Counted from the first letter of the stretch, positions 24,484 to 35,321 are shown. The stretch: 41,135 nucleotides of DNA from an uncultured Acinetobacter sp. (GCA_947306495.1 CAMZGT010000013.1:1-41135), one strand, 5' to 3'. The notes: generated from the letters alone by a model not told the origin. Made by a program: numbers and translations.

Positions 24484-26292
24484 ATGACAAAACAAATTAA
24501 AGTTATGGATACGTCTTTTCGTGACGGTTTCCAATCAATTTTCGGAGCAAAGGTTCTAGTAGATGATTTTATACCTGCGCTTCAGTCAGCAGTGGGTGCA
24601 GGAATTAAGCATTTTGAAACAGCAGGCGGTGCAAGATTTCAAGCCCCGATTTTCTTCTGCAATGAAAATGCATTTGAAACAATGGATAAAATCAGAGATG
24701 CAGTAGGACCGGATGTTGTACTTCAATCTCTTGCACGAGGGGTAAATGTAGTAGGGCTTAATTCTCAACCTCGTGACGTAATTGATCTTCACGCAAAAAC
24801 ATTTGCAAAACATGGTGTAAATGTAATAAGAAACTTTGATGCATTAAATGATGTTAATAATTTAATTGATTCAGCTAATTCAATAAAAAAATACGGCTTG
24901 AAACACGAAGTTACAATAACAATGATGGAACTTCCTTACGGATGCGAAGGTGCACATGACGTTGCCTTCTATGAAAGAGTTTTAAGAAGCATTTTAGATT
25001 GCGGTTTACCTTTTGATTCTCTTGCTTTTAAAGATGCTTCTGGAACTTCAAATCCAAGAAAAGTCTATGCAACAGTTAAGATGGCTCGTGAGTTACTAGG
25101 TCAGGATGCACACATCAGATTCCATTCACATGAAACTGCAGGGACTGGCTTAGCAGCCTATCTTGCAGCACTTGAAGGCGGAGCAGACGGAATAGATTTA
25201 GCAATGAAACCGGTGTCAGGCGGAACCGGTCAACCTGACATTATTTCAATGTGGCACGCCCTAAAAGGTACTGAATACGAATTAGGCTTAGATATCAAGA
25301 AAATTATGGAAACGGAAGAAATCTTCAAAGAATGTATGAAAGATTATCCAATTTCACCAATTTCTCTGGCTGTAAACCCAATCCTTATTCAAGCACCTCT
25401 TCCTGGTGGAGCAACAGCTACAACTGTTAATCAATTGAAAGATATGGGTATGCTGGATAAATTCCCGAAACTTATCGCAAATATGAAAGAAGTAGTTGAA
25501 AGAGGCGGATTCGCAACATCTGTAACTCCTGTTTCACAATTCTATGCTCAACAATCATTCTTAAATGCGATAACCGAACATCCTTGGGAACAAGCAAACC
25601 CGGGTTATGCAAAAATGTTATTGGGTTATTTCGGCAAAACTCCGTGTGAGCCAGACCCTGAGCTTGTTAAGTGGGCAGAAGAAAAAACTGGGCTTCAACC
25701 TACAACAGAAAAAGTCGTTGATTTAAACGAAAAAGACCCTGAAAAAGGCATCAAGGCTGCAGAAGAAAGACTTAAAGCGGCAGGTTTGCCAATTACAGAT
25801 GAAAACTTGTTTATAGCTTGTGCTTGCAAAGACGGAAACGTTGATAAGGGTATTGACTTCTTACTTGGAAAAGGTCAAGTATCAGTTAATAAAGTTTCTG
25901 CAGATGCTCCAAAAGCTACTGCAACAGCCAATGCATCAGGTGAATACACAGTAAAAGTTAACGGTAAAAACTATGCTGTTAAGCTTGAAAGTGATAACAA
26001 AGCAACTGTTAACGGAAAATCTTATGACATTTCGGTAAAAGACGGCATTGAATCAAAATCTAATACATCCTCCGGCGAAGGTGAAGAAATCAAAGCCGGA
26101 CTTCCGGGAAACGTATTAAGAATCGAAGTCTCAGAAGGTGATTCTGTTAACGAAGGTGATGTTCTTCTTGTTATGGAAGCTATGAAGATGGAATCAGAAG
26201 TTAAAGCTCCTAAAGCCGGTACTGTAAATTCTATTCTTGTTTCACAAGGTGACAAAGTTGTTACAGGTCAAGGTTTGGTAGTTTTAGGATAA
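24484..26292 (+). CDS. oadA: Biotin-dependent carboxyltransferase (OadA/PycB type), decarboxylase alpha subunit
   Basis: This subunit moves CO2 from a carboxylic acid, probably oxaloacetate, to biotin. The 602-residue protein has an N-terminal TIM barrel with the metal site [18 protein letters not shown] (the lysine carbamylated in the family) and [10 protein letters not shown] conserved PycA-type domain follows, then an Ala/Thr/Lys-rich linker around residues 470-490 and a C-terminal biotinyl domain with EAMKMES. Lys568 is the biotin site. [10 protein letters not shown] and HSHETAG differ from the classical DTTLRDAHQS and HCHATTG and match the form I know from campylobacterial PycB-like proteins. 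The gene sits between oadG and oadB. Confidence 0.93.
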   Translation: MTKQIKVMDTSFRDGFQSIFGAKVLVDDFIPALQSAVGAGIKHFETAGGARFQAPIFFCNENAFETMDKIRDAVGPDVVLQSLARGVNVVGLNSQPRDVIDLHAKTFAKHGVNVIRNFDALNDVNNLIDSANSIKKYGLKHEVTITMMELPYGCEGAHDVAFYERVLRSILDCGLPFDSLAFKDASGTSNPRKVYATVKMARELLGQDAHIRFHSHETAGTGLAAYLAALEGGADGIDLAMKPVSGGTGQPDIISMWHALKGTEYELGLDIKKIMETEEIFKECMKDYPISPISLAVNPILIQAPLPGGATATTVNQLKDMGMLDKFPKLIANMKEVVERGGFATSVTPVSQFYAQQSFLNAITEHPWEQANPGYAKMLLGYFGKTPCEPDPELVKWAEEKTGLQPTTEKVVDLNEKDPEKGIKAAEERLKAAGLPITDENLFIACACKDGNVDKGIDFLLGKGQVSVNKVSADAPKATATANASGEYTVKVNGKNYAVKLESDNKATVNGKSYDISVKDGIESKSNTSSGEGEEIKAGLPGNVLRIEVSEGDSVNEGDVLLVMEAMKMESEVKAPKAGTVNSILVSQGDKVVTGQGLVVLG

Positions 26293-26305
26293 GGGGGTTG
26301 TAATA

Positions 26306-27508
26306 ATGACAATTAGCATAACAGAAGGTTTACAAACCCTTTGGAATTCTACAGGTATAATGGGATTTACTCATAGTTTTCAAAATGCAATGGCAAATAC
26401 CGAAATTTCCGGAATTGAGCAGATTCTCGAAGCACACGGACAATGGATAATGATTATTATTTGTTTATTCCTATTATGGCTTGGTATAAAAAAACAATTT
26501 GAGCCATTGCTTCTTGTACCTATAGCATTTGGAGGCTTGTTATCAAATATTCCGATGCCCTTAGGAGAAGAAATTGCAGGTCCGAACGGGTTTTTAGGAA
26601 TAATATTTGAAGCAGGTATTCATAAAGGATTATTCCCTTTAATAATCTTTATGGGAGTTGGTGCAATGACAGATTTCGGTCCGTTGATTGCTAACCCTAA
26701 AATGGCACTTTTAGGCGGTGCTGCTCAATTTGGTATATTTGGCGCACTATTAATGGCATATTGCTTATTTGGTTTTTCAATGCCGGAAGCGGCTTCAATA
26801 GGCATCATAGGCGGTGCTGACGGACCGACATCAATTTATGTGACATCAAAACTTGCGGAACATTTACTTGGACCGATTGCGGTTGCAGCGTACTCATACA
26901 TGGCTTTAGTTCCTGTAATTCAGCCGCCAATTATGAAGCTGTTAACGACAAAAGCTGAGCGAGAAATAAAAATGGAACAACTCAGAGAAGTTTCTAAACG
27001 TGAGAAAATTGTTTTTCCGCTCATGATACTTCTACTTTGTGTGATTCTTTTACCGAGTGCTTGCCCACTACTTGGTGCATTATGCTTTGGTAACTTATGT
27101 AAAGAATGCGGAGTTGTTGAAAGATTATCAGATACTATGCAAAATGCTTTAATTAATATAGTAACGATATTTTTAGGTCTTTCAGTAGGTTCAAAACTTT
27201 CTGCGGGACAATTCTTAACCGTACAAACTCTATTTATTTTGTTACTTGGTGTTATTGCATTTTCACTTGCAACGGCTGCTGGTGTATTGATGGCAAAATT
27301 AATGAACGCTTGTTCCAGAACAAAAGTTAATCCGCTTATAGGCGCAGCAGGGGTATCTGCAGTACCAATGGCAGCTCGTGTTGCAAATAAAGTCGGATTA
27401 GAAGCTAATCCTCAAAACTTTTTGCTTATGCACGCCATGGGGCCGAATGTATCCGGTGTAATCGGTTCAGCAGTTGCGGCCGGTGTTCTTTTGGCGCTTT
27501 GCCACTAA
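26306..27508 (+). CDS. oadB: Sodium-pumping decarboxylase beta subunit
   Basis: OadB is the membrane channel where carboxybiotin is decarboxylated and Na+ is exported. The 400-residue protein has many membrane helices. It carries the two conserved motifs: [16 protein letters not shown] and [19 protein letters not shown] with the key Asp, plus [19 protein letters not shown]. The C-terminal half holds [21 protein letters not shown]. Length is typical. It starts 13 bases after oadA with a GGGGG-type ribosome site and is followed by a strong terminator, closing the birA-oadG-oadA-oadB operon. Confidence 0.95.
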   Translation: MTISITEGLQTLWNSTGIMGFTHSFQNAMANTEISGIEQILEAHGQWIMIIICLFLLWLGIKKQFEPLLLVPIAFGGLLSNIPMPLGEEIAGPNGFLGIIFEAGIHKGLFPLIIFMGVGAMTDFGPLIANPKMALLGGAAQFGIFGALLMAYCLFGFSMPEAASIGIIGGADGPTSIYVTSKLAEHLLGPIAVAAYSYMALVPVIQPPIMKLLTTKAEREIKMEQLREVSKREKIVFPLMILLLCVILLPSACPLLGALCFGNLCKECGVVERLSDTMQNALINIVTIFLGLSVGSKLSAGQFLTVQTLFILLLGVIAFSLATAAGVLMAKLMNACSRTKVNPLIGAAGVSAVPMAARVANKVGLEANPQNFLLMHAMGPNVSGVIGSAVAAGVLLALCH

Positions 27509-27532
27509 AGAGAATTCCAGCAAAAATAATAA

Positions 27533-27572
27533 ACAGAATGATGTAGTTCTTGAAAACATCATTCTGTTTTTA
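27533..27572 (+). terminator. Terminator of the birA-oad operon
   Basis: ACAGAATGATG (27533-27543) pairs perfectly with CATCATTCTGT (27557-27567), followed by TTTTTAT. It lies 25 bases after oadB and, read on the other strand, just after mutS2. Confidence 0.85.
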
Positions 27573-27594
27573 TATTTATATATACTTCTTTGTA

Positions 27595-29961
27595 CTATTT
27601 AATATCAACAACACACACGCCATCTCCACCTTCTGCATCCTCTCCTGCCCTAAATTTCGCAACATATGGTGATGTCGATATAAATTCTCTTACTGCAGAT
27701 TTTAATGCACCGGTTCCGTGTCCGTGAATCAAATAAACAGGTGATAAATTTGCCAAACTTGCTTTATCAAGATAGTTCTCCAATTCATCTAATGCTTCTT
27801 CCACACGCATTCCTCGCATATCCAAAGTATTTGAAATATCATATTTTTTAAGAGAAAATGAACTGTCTTTTTTCATTGCACCCATTGGCAAGGTTATCTT
27901 TTTCGATAATTCCGGATCAAATACAACCAACTTGTCCTTTTTTACTTTTGTTTTAATCATACCCATCTGAATAAATAAATTATCGTTTTTATCGGGTAAT
28001 GATAACACAGTTACTGCTTGATTAAGTTCCTTTATCATAACTTTATCATTTATCTCAACTTTTGACCAATCAAGCTCGAGATACTGTTCTTTATCCTCCT
28101 CATTTTTAATTCCATCTCTAAAACCTCGTTCAAGTTTTGCCAATCTGGCATAAGAACGCCTTGCTATTTTTTCGGATTTTTCCTGTCTGAGTTCTGTCAG
28201 GACTTCCTTTATTACTTCTTTGGCATCTTCTAATTGTTCTTCGAATCTATCTTTTATTATTTTTAAAGATTTTTTCTTTTCCCTTTTTTGTTCCTTTAAT
28301 TCTTTTTCATAATGTTTTTTCAATTCCTGAGCTTCGCTGTTTAAAGATTCAGCTTCCTTCAGATTTGAATCTAATTTCAGTTGAGTATTTTGAAGTCTTT
28401 CTACAACAATACTTGAAGTATCTCTTTGAGTTATCAAAAGTTCTTTTGCTTGCCAAACTAAATCTTTATCAAGCCCTAAGTTTGAAGCTATTAATATTGC
28501 GTTACTTAAACCGGGAATCCCTATTATTAATTTATACGTCGGAGATAACGACTCTGAATCAAATTCTACGGAGGCATTTTTAAAATAAGAATCTGTGTAC
28601 TCAAGAGTTTTTAATTCACCATAATGTGTTGTAATTATTGACTGTGCCTTTTTCTCTTCAAATTCTTTTAATATAACTTCAGCCAGTGTTGCTCCTTCTT
28701 GTGGATCAGTGCCGGCACAAAGTTCATCTATTAATACAAAAGTTTCTGAATCGGCTAATTTTATAATATCAATAACATTTTTCATGTGTGAAGAAAATGT
28801 TGAAAGGCTTTGCAAAATATCCTGCTCGTCACCAATATCAGCTAAAACCTTTTCAAAAGGATAAATATATGATTCGGAACATGGAAGATACATTCCGGAT
28901 TTTGCCATAAGTATAAATAAACCTACAGTCTTTAGTGCAACAGTTTTACCACCTGTATTAGACCCTGTTATAATTATTGATTTATACTCTTTTCCTATCT
29001 CAAAATCATTTTCTACAATATGCTCAACATTCCCAATCAGAAGCGGATGACGCATTAAATCTATTTTTACGATTTTATTTAATGATATATTAGGTTCTGT
29101 TGCCTGAATTTTCACTGCGTATCTGGCTTTTGCAAAATGAAAATCAATTTCGCCAACAAGCTTTTCAGATAAAATTAATGAATCAATATCTTTTCTTATT
29201 TCATTACTCAAAGATGTTAGGATTCTTATAACTTCAACATAAATTTTTGATTTTAGTTCTCTTATTTTATTATTTAAAGGAACAATCTGCTCGGGTTCTA
29301 TATAAAAAGTTCTGTTTGTTGCAGATACATCATGTACAATTCCTCCAACTTTGCTTTTAGAAGATGCTTTTACTTGAAATACAATTCTGTCATCTCTTAA
29401 TGTATATATATTTTCCTGCAAATGTTTTTGAAAATCTGCCGAATTTAAAAGCAGATTAACTTGCTTTTTTAAATTAGTTTCTGTATCTCTCAATGAAGAA
29501 TACAAACTTTTTAATTCAGGATTAGCATTTTGTTTAACAATACAATTTTCATCAAAAGTGTCAAAAATTTTACCTTCTAATTCTTTATTAGAATAAATAT
29601 TTTCTGCTAACTTCATAATAAGTGAATCAGAATCCAAATTTTGCTTTAAAAAACCCTTAATACACCTGAATACTCGTAAAGTCTTTGCTATTTCAACGAG
29701 CTCCTCTTCAACAAAATATTCATTTTTCCCCTTTAATTTTGAAAATTTTTGAATCTTGTCAACCGGAATATCATGCGCTTTATCTAATAAACTTTTTGCT
29801 TCTTTCGTATAATTAATCTGCTTTTGTATATCTTCTATCTTAACGTAAGGTGTTAAATTTAAACATAAAAACTGTGCTTGTTCTGTTTTTGCAAACTTTG
29901 CAAGTTCTAGTAGAATTTTATCATATTCTAAGGCTTTTCGTGACTTTTGGATTATGCTCAT
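27595..29961 (-). CDS. mutS2: MutS2 ATPase/endonuclease
   Basis: MutS2 proteins suppress recombination and, in some bacteria, split collided ribosomes. The 788-residue protein lacks the MutS mismatch-recognition domain. It has the core and clamp helices, GIVHDVSATNRTFYIEP, Walker A GSNTGGKTVALKT (residues 333-345), Walker B VLIDELCAGTDPQEG and THYGELK. A charged coiled coil follows (about 510-620), then a C-terminal Smr nuclease domain (LDMRGMRVEEAL ... LIHGHGTGALK). It lies downstream of gapA and is separated from it by a terminator. Confidence 0.96.
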   Translation of the reverse strand: MSIIQKSRKALEYDKILLELAKFAKTEQAQFLCLNLTPYVKIEDIQKQINYTKEAKSLLDKAHDIPVDKIQKFSKLKGKNEYFVEEELVEIAKTLRVFRCIKGFLKQNLDSDSLIMKLAENIYSNKELEGKIFDTFDENCIVKQNANPELKSLYSSLRDTETNLKKQVNLLLNSADFQKHLQENIYTLRDDRIVFQVKASSKSKVGGIVHDVSATNRTFYIEPEQIVPLNNKIRELKSKIYVEVIRILTSLSNEIRKDIDSLILSEKLVGEIDFHFAKARYAVKIQATEPNISLNKIVKIDLMRHPLLIGNVEHIVENDFEIGKEYKSIIITGSNTGGKTVALKTVGLFILMAKSGMYLPCSESYIYPFEKVLADIGDEQDILQSLSTFSSHMKNVIDIIKLADSETFVLIDELCAGTDPQEGATLAEVILKEFEEKKAQSIITTHYGELKTLEYTDSYFKNASVEFDSESLSPTYKLIIGIPGLSNAILIASNLGLDKDLVWQAKELLITQRDTSSIVVERLQNTQLKLDSNLKEAESLNSEAQELKKHYEKELKEQKREKKKSLKIIKDRFEEQLEDAKEVIKEVLTELRQEKSEKIARRSYARLAKLERGFRDGIKNEEDKEQYLELDWSKVEINDKVMIKELNQAVTVLSLPDKNDNLFIQMGMIKTKVKKDKLVVFDPELSKKITLPMGAMKKDSSFSLKKYDISNTLDMRGMRVEEALDELENYLDKASLANLSPVYLIHGHGTGALKSAVREFISTSPYVAKFRAGEDAEGGDGVCVVDIK

Positions 29962-30017
29962 AATATGTTGATTATAAAAAATAAAGAAAAAAACTTCAAG
30001 TATATTATAAACAAAAT

Positions 30018-30045
30018 GCGGGCGGAATTAAAAAATTCCGCCCGC
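30018..30045 (-). terminator. Terminator of gapA
   Basis: GCGGGCGGAATT and AATTCCGCCCGC form a perfect 12-bp stem around AAAA, lying just past the gapA stop. On the minus strand ATTTTGTTTAT follows. Confidence 0.8.
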
Positions 30046-30075
30046 AAAATATTAGCTTATTCAAAAGATTAACTA

Positions 30076-31080
30076 CTATAATTTAGAAGCTACCATCAAT
30101 GTAGTTTCAGCTAATCTTGTAGAATAACCCATTTCATTATCATACCAAGAAATAATCTTAACTTGATTTCCGCCCATTACACGAGTTAATAGAGCATCAA
30201 CAGTTGAAGATTGAGAAGTTCCAACATAGTCAGAAGATACTAATGGTTCTTCAGTGTAGCAAAGAACATGTCCGTCAGCACCAGCCTTTAATGCTGCATT
30301 AACTTCTTCTACTGTTACGTCCTTAGCAAGTTCAAATACAACATCAACTAAAGATACGTCCGGAGTAGGAACTCTCATTGCAAAACCGTCCAATTTACCT
30401 TTTAATTGAGGTAATACTAATGCAACAGCTTTTGCTGCACCTGTTTTTGTAGGAACGATGTTCAAAGCACCTGCTCTTGCACGACGTGGGTCTTTGTGGC
30501 CTGCATCCAAAATTCTTTGGTCACCAGTGTATGAGTGAACAGTTGTCATCAAACCTTTAACAATACCGAATTTTTCATCGATAACTTTAGCTACAGGAGC
30601 TAAGCAGTTTGTAGTGCAAGATGCCATTGAAATTACATTGTGTTTTGCTGGATCGTATTCATGGTCATTAACACCAAGAACGATTGTTTTATCTTCGTTT
30701 GTAGCCGGAGCTGAGATAATAACTTTCTTTGCACCTGCTACGATGTGAGCTTTTGCCTTTTCAGCATCTGTGAAGAAGCCTGTTGATTCAACAACAACTT
30801 CAACACCTAAATCTCTCCAAGGAAGAGCTGCTGGATCTTTTTCTGCAAAGAATTTAATTTTTTTACCATTTACAATGATACCTTCTTCATAAGCTTCAAC
30901 AGTACCATCAAATTTGCCCATTACAGAGTCATATTTAAAAATACGTGCAGCATCTTCTGGTTTTAAACCCGGGTCATTGATTGCAACGTAATTAATCTTA
31001 TCAAAGATTCCTTCTCTGATAGCTGCTCTTAATGTGTTTCTACCGATTCTACCGAATCCGTTAATTGCTACGTTTACCAT
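30076..31080 (-). CDS. gapA: Glyceraldehyde-3-phosphate dehydrogenase, NAD-dependent
   Basis: GapA oxidises glyceraldehyde-3-phosphate to 1,3-bisphosphoglycerate in glycolysis. The 334-residue protein begins MVNVAINGFGRIGRNTLRAA, the canonical NAD-binding start. Catalytic Cys155 lies in SMASCTTNCLAP, His in TTVHSYTGDQR, and DVVFEL and WYDNEMGYS are near the end. ATG 31080 is chosen over an upstream in-frame start at 31122 because the family starts here and AAGGAG lies just upstream. INDPG near residue 35 fits NAD preference. It is monocistronic with its own terminator. Confidence 0.97.
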   Translation of the reverse strand: MVNVAINGFGRIGRNTLRAAIREGIFDKINYVAINDPGLKPEDAARIFKYDSVMGKFDGTVEAYEEGIIVNGKKIKFFAEKDPAALPWRDLGVEVVVESTGFFTDAEKAKAHIVAGAKKVIISAPATNEDKTIVLGVNDHEYDPAKHNVISMASCTTNCLAPVAKVIDEKFGIVKGLMTTVHSYTGDQRILDAGHKDPRRARAGALNIVPTKTGAAKAVALVLPQLKGKLDGFAMRVPTPDVSLVDVVFELAKDVTVEEVNAALKAGADGHVLCYTEEPLVSSDYVGTSQSSTVDALLTRVMGGNQVKIISWYDNEMGYSTRLAETTLMVASKL

Positions 31081-31269
31081 AATTTTTAACTCCTTCTTAT
31101 TAGTAAAACTTTTTCTTAACATTACAATCGTAATTCAAACAAAAGGTTTACACAAGGGGGGGATATTCTATTTGTAAAAAATTTTTTATTTAATATATTA
31201 TTGCTAAAAAAGTTTTAATTGATAAGATAACTATATTGAATTTTCATGGAATTAAGAGGAAAGAAATTT

Positions 31270-32751
31270 ATGTCTGTAAGTATAAAGAAGATAACATACG
31301 AGCATAAATGGCTTGTAGCATTTTTAATTTTGCATTTTTTAGTTTGGTCAGGGATTGGGCTTATTCGAACGGTTTTACCGACAGACTCGCTGGAAGGTAT
31401 TTATTGGGGGTATCTTCACGACTTTGGAACCCCAAAACATCCGCCGCTTGCAGGATGGTTAACATATCTGACCTATATAATATTTAAATCCGACTACTCA
31501 ATATATGCTTTAAGCCAATGCTTTATCGTTGCAGGATTAATATATATTTATAAGCTCGGAAAAATTTTTCTAAACGAAGCGCAAGCCGTATTAGCAGTTG
31601 TCTTTATGGAAGCCTGTTGGGTTTATACATATATAACAGGTTATTATGGGTTTAATCCGGACGTTGTACTTTTGTTTTTACTTCCGGCTATAACCTTTTG
31701 CTTTTATAACTGTATGAAGCAAAACAAACCTTCAGATTGGATTAAACTTGGGGTTCTGGTTGGGTTATCTTTTTTAGATAAATATCAAACAGGAATGCTT
31801 ATTTTACCGATGGCAATTTGGGCTACATTATTTAACAAAGAAACATTTAAAAACAAACTCTTTTACTTATCCGTAATTATAGCATTTTTAATATTTACAC
31901 CGCATATATTATGGCTAATTCGTTATGATTTTTTCCCATTGTTGTACTTCGACGGAGAACTTACTGCTCCGAACTGGTATAACCATATTACTGCGCCACT
32001 TGTATTTTTACTTGTACAATTTTCTTTAGTTGCCGGCATACTTACATTTTTTATTTTAATGAAAATTATTTATAAATCTCCATTTGAAATAAGAAAAAAT
32101 TATTCAAAAAGCGAAGCTTGGTTTTTGTTGATATTAGGATTCGCACCGATTATCCTACATTTATTAATGGGTACAATTGAGGGCGGTACAATGCGACCAA
32201 GATGGGGATTTGAATTTTGGTATTTAATAAGCATTATACTATTTTACTTTTTCCCTACTGATATCACAAAAAAAGAATTCAATTTTGGAATAAAATGCGG
32301 ATTCTTTGCAATGATAATTACATTTATAGCGTTAGGAACACTGCTTACAGTAGAAAAAAACTATAGAAGCAGATATCCTGTCAGTAAAATATACAAAGAT
32401 ATGAAACAAATTTGGGAAGCAAAATCAAACAAACCGCTAAAATACATTGGCGGATACATAGAGTGGACTCTTCCGCTTACAATATATTCAGAAAATCATC
32501 CTGACTGCATATTAGATACTTTCGGATATAAAAATCCTTGGATAGATGAAAACGACTTAAAACAAACAGGGATTTTAATAATTGACAGAACAAAAAATCA
32601 AGTTACAAAACAAACATTTAAATCTTGCCCGTACTTACAAAAAGACCACAAAGTCAAACCTGTTGAATATAAATTTACTTTAAAAAATGCCTTGGGAAAA
32701 GAACGAGAATATACAATCTACTATTATATAGTTCCTCCAATGGCAGAATAA
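31270..32751 (+). CDS. GT39/ArnT-like integral membrane glycosyltransferase
   Basis: This 493-residue polytopic protein resembles the PMT_2/GT39 fold. A first membrane helix is followed by a periplasmic acidic loop (PTDSLEGIYWGYLHDFG, then PKHPPLAGW), which is the usual catalytic Asp/Glu region. About ten further hydrophobic segments and a C-terminal periplasmic domain follow. Such enzymes move a sugar from a polyprenyl carrier onto lipid, protein or glycan. The substrate is unknown. ATG 31270 is preferred to 31246 because AGAGGAAAG sits seven bases before it. It is convergent with hppA across a shared terminator. Confidence 0.85.
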   Translation: MSVSIKKITYEHKWLVAFLILHFLVWSGIGLIRTVLPTDSLEGIYWGYLHDFGTPKHPPLAGWLTYLTYIIFKSDYSIYALSQCFIVAGLIYIYKLGKIFLNEAQAVLAVVFMEACWVYTYITGYYGFNPDVVLLFLLPAITFCFYNCMKQNKPSDWIKLGVLVGLSFLDKYQTGMLILPMAIWATLFNKETFKNKLFYLSVIIAFLIFTPHILWLIRYDFFPLLYFDGELTAPNWYNHITAPLVFLLVQFSLVAGILTFFILMKIIYKSPFEIRKNYSKSEAWFLLILGFAPIILHLLMGTIEGGTMRPRWGFEFWYLISIILFYFFPTDITKKEFNFGIKCGFFAMIITFIALGTLLTVEKNYRSRYPVSKIYKDMKQIWEAKSNKPLKYIGGYIEWTLPLTIYSENHPDCILDTFGYKNPWIDENDLKQTGILIIDRTKNQVTKQTFKSCPYLQKDHKVKPVEYKFTLKNALGKEREYTIYYYIVPPMAE

Positions 32752-32763
32752 AGCTAAACAAGA

Positions 32764-32801
32764 ATTGGTCGGTTCAAATGAAATCATTCGAACCGACCAA
32801 T
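32764..32801. terminator. Shared bidirectional terminator hairpin
   Basis: ATTGGTCGGTTC (32764-32775) pairs with GAACCGACCAAT (32790-32801), and the loop adds AATGA/TCATT. It lies between the convergent GT39-like gene and hppA. Confidence 0.75.
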
Positions 32802-32823
32802 CGTTTATTAAAGCAATTGTAAT

Positions 32824-35244
32824 TTATTCTTCGCTTCTTTTACTTGGGATTCTCATTGCATAGAATGAACGAATTACAAAGAATAAAGCAAGAATCAAGA
32901 ATACCACGCCTGCAATTTTAGCATTCTCTTTAAAAGAAGGTGCAATTGCAATTTCCATTGCTAGTAAACCAAATAATGTTGTAAACTTGATTATCGGGTT
33001 CATTGCAACTGAAGATGTATCTTTAAAAGGATCTCCAACCGTATCACCAACAACAGTTGCTGCGTGTAGGTCAGTACCTTTTTCTGCCATATCAACTTCA
33101 ACTATTTTCTTTGCATTATCCCAGCAACCGCCTGCGTTTGCCATAAACACTGCCTGGAATAAACCAAATACGGCAATTGCAATCAAATAGCTTACAAAGA
33201 ATGCTACCGGAGCAGAATCTTCTCCTACCGGTGCTGACAAACAAGCAAGAGCTAACGCAAATGCAAACAATGCAATAAAGATATTATACATACCTTTTTG
33301 CGCGTATTGTGTACAAATTTTTACAACTTCCTTAGAATTTGCAAGATTTGCACTCTTTTCGTCAGCTTCGCCTAATTTAATATGATCCTTTATGTATTCA
33401 ACAGCTCTGTATGCGCCTGTTGTAACAGCCTGCATAGAAGCTCCTGAAAACCAATAAATTACAGCGCCACCGGCTATAAACCCTAACAATGTATATGGAT
33501 TTAATAAGTTAAGTATCATTTCAGGTGTAATACCCAATGTTTCTTTAATCACAAGAATTAATGAGAAAATCATTGTTGTAGCACCAACTACAGCAGTACC
33601 TATTAATACTGGCTTTGAAGTAGCTTTGAATGTGTTACCTGCACCGTCATTTTCTTCCAAATAACGTTTAGCATTTTCAAAATCAGGTGTAAAGTTGTAG
33701 TACTTTTCAATACCTTCTTTTACGTTAGGAATTTCTTCAATCAGAGATAATTCGTATACTGATTGAGCGTTATCTGTTACAGGCCCATATGAGTCTACTG
33801 CGATTGTAACAGGCCCCATTCCTAAGAAACCGAACGCAACAAGACCAAATGCAAATACCGACGGGTAAATCATTACCTCAGACGGGATATTCAAGCTTGC
33901 GAAATAAGCTAAGCCCATCAGCAATACAACAATTGAACCAATCCAGAAGCCTGAGAAATTACCTGATACAATACCTGAAAGAATTGTAAGAGATGCTCCG
34001 CCTTCTTTGGATGCAACAACAACTTCGTGAGTATGTTTAGCCTTTGGAGATGTAAACACTTTTGTTGCTTCAGGAATTAATGCAGCACCTAATGTACCGC
34101 AAGAAATGATTATTGAAAGAACCAGCCACAAGTTTGCAGGAAGTTCTTTTAATAAATAATTACTTACACCGAATGTCATACCAATAGAAAGGATTGATGT
34201 AATCCAAACCAAAGATGTTAATGGTGCTTCAAAATCAAATTTAACGGTTTTTGCTGCATAAATTTTTGTAAATATCCCATTAATCCAGTATGCAACAACT
34301 GAAGTAATAATCATTAAGAATCTCATTGTAAAAATCCAAGCTAACAATTGAACTTGAAAATCTTTGAATACACCTAACAGAATAAAGCTTACAAGAGCAA
34401 CACCTGTTACACCGTAAGTTTCGAAACCGTCAGCTGTAGGCCCAATAGAGTCACCTGCGTTGTCACCTGTACAATCTGCGATAACACCAGGGTTCCGAGG
34501 GTCATCTTCTTTGATACCGAATTGAATTTTCATCAAATCAGAACCGATATCTGCAATTTTTGTAAATATACCGCCTGCTACACGTAAAGCCGATGCACCA
34601 AGAGATTCACCGATTGCAAAACCAATAAAGCAAGCACCTGCTAATTCGCCAGGGACAAACAATAGAATTACAAGCATCATAATAAGTTCAATTGATACAA
34701 GTAAAACGCCAATACTCATGCCGGCTTTTAGCGGAATATTAAGTATGTTAAGTGGATTGCCTTTAAGAGCGGTAAATGCAGTTCTTGAGTTTGCTAAAGT
34801 ATTCATTCTGATTCCGAACCATGCAACAAGATAAGAGCCAAGAATACCTAAAACTGACCATCCCAAGATAATCAGAACGGAAGATGGTTCCATACCTTGC
34901 AGGTACCAGAAATAGAACGCAATACACAAACCTATCAAGCATTCTAATAAAAGTAGGAATTTACCCTGTTGAATAAGATATGTTTTGCAGGTTTCAAAAA
35001 TAGTATTACCTACAGAAGCCATAGCTTCATGGACTTCAACTTTTTTAACTCTTGTATAAGCCCAAACACCCCAAAGAACTCCTAAAACCGATACAATGAT
35101 ACCCGTAATTAACAAATTGTAACTGAGTTCACTTTCTGCTTTAATATTTGGGACTACAAGAGAAGCTTCGCCTGCAAAAGCAGGAACTGACAAAATCATT
35201 GCAGCTATAACACCAAACAATGATTTGATGTGTTTTTTTAACAT
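32824..35244 (-). CDS. hppA: Membrane-bound ion-translocating pyrophosphatase (divergent subtype)
   Basis: HppA hydrolyses pyrophosphate and pumps H+ and/or Na+ across the membrane. The 806-residue protein has about 16 membrane helices and the acidic PPi/Mg site (DIGSDLMK at 232-239, EDDPRNPGVIAD at 246-257, TGDNAGDSIGPTADGFE, and a late GDTVGDPFKDTSSVAMNP). DIGSDLMKIQFG differs from the common DVGADLVGKVE. Lys540 in GNTFKATSK sits where K+-independent enzymes carry Lys, so K+ independence is likely; pumped-ion identity is not decided. The N-terminus is signal-like. It has its own promoter, AAGGAG site and terminator. Confidence 0.94.
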   Translation of the reverse strand: MLKKHIKSLFGVIAAMILSVPAFAGEASLVVPNIKAESELSYNLLITGIIVSVLGVLWGVWAYTRVKKVEVHEAMASVGNTIFETCKTYLIQQGKFLLLLECLIGLCIAFYFWYLQGMEPSSVLIILGWSVLGILGSYLVAWFGIRMNTLANSRTAFTALKGNPLNILNIPLKAGMSIGVLLVSIELIMMLVILLFVPGELAGACFIGFAIGESLGASALRVAGGIFTKIADIGSDLMKIQFGIKEDDPRNPGVIADCTGDNAGDSIGPTADGFETYGVTGVALVSFILLGVFKDFQVQLLAWIFTMRFLMIITSVVAYWINGIFTKIYAAKTVKFDFEAPLTSLVWITSILSIGMTFGVSNYLLKELPANLWLVLSIIISCGTLGAALIPEATKVFTSPKAKHTHEVVVASKEGGASLTILSGIVSGNFSGFWIGSIVVLLMGLAYFASLNIPSEVMIYPSVFAFGLVAFGFLGMGPVTIAVDSYGPVTDNAQSVYELSLIEEIPNVKEGIEKYYNFTPDFENAKRYLEENDGAGNTFKATSKPVLIGTAVVGATTMIFSLILVIKETLGITPEMILNLLNPYTLLGFIAGGAVIYWFSGASMQAVTTGAYRAVEYIKDHIKLGEADEKSANLANSKEVVKICTQYAQKGMYNIFIALFAFALALACLSAPVGEDSAPVAFFVSYLIAIAVFGLFQAVFMANAGGCWDNAKKIVEVDMAEKGTDLHAATVVGDTVGDPFKDTSSVAMNPIIKFTTLFGLLAMEIAIAPSFKENAKIAGVVFLILALFFVIRSFYAMRIPSKRSEE

Positions 35245-35292
35245 AAGTTTCTCCTTCTTGTTTAAACGTATAATTCAAACACTAACACGATT

Positions 35293-35321
35293 ATTATATA
35301 TAATATTGATACAATTATCAA
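35293..35321 (-). promoter_or_regulatory. Promoter of hppA
   Basis: On the minus strand TTGATA (35316-35321), 17 bases, TATAAT (35293-35298). It lies 49 bases before the ATG and is back-to-back with the tRNA promoter. Confidence 0.75.
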
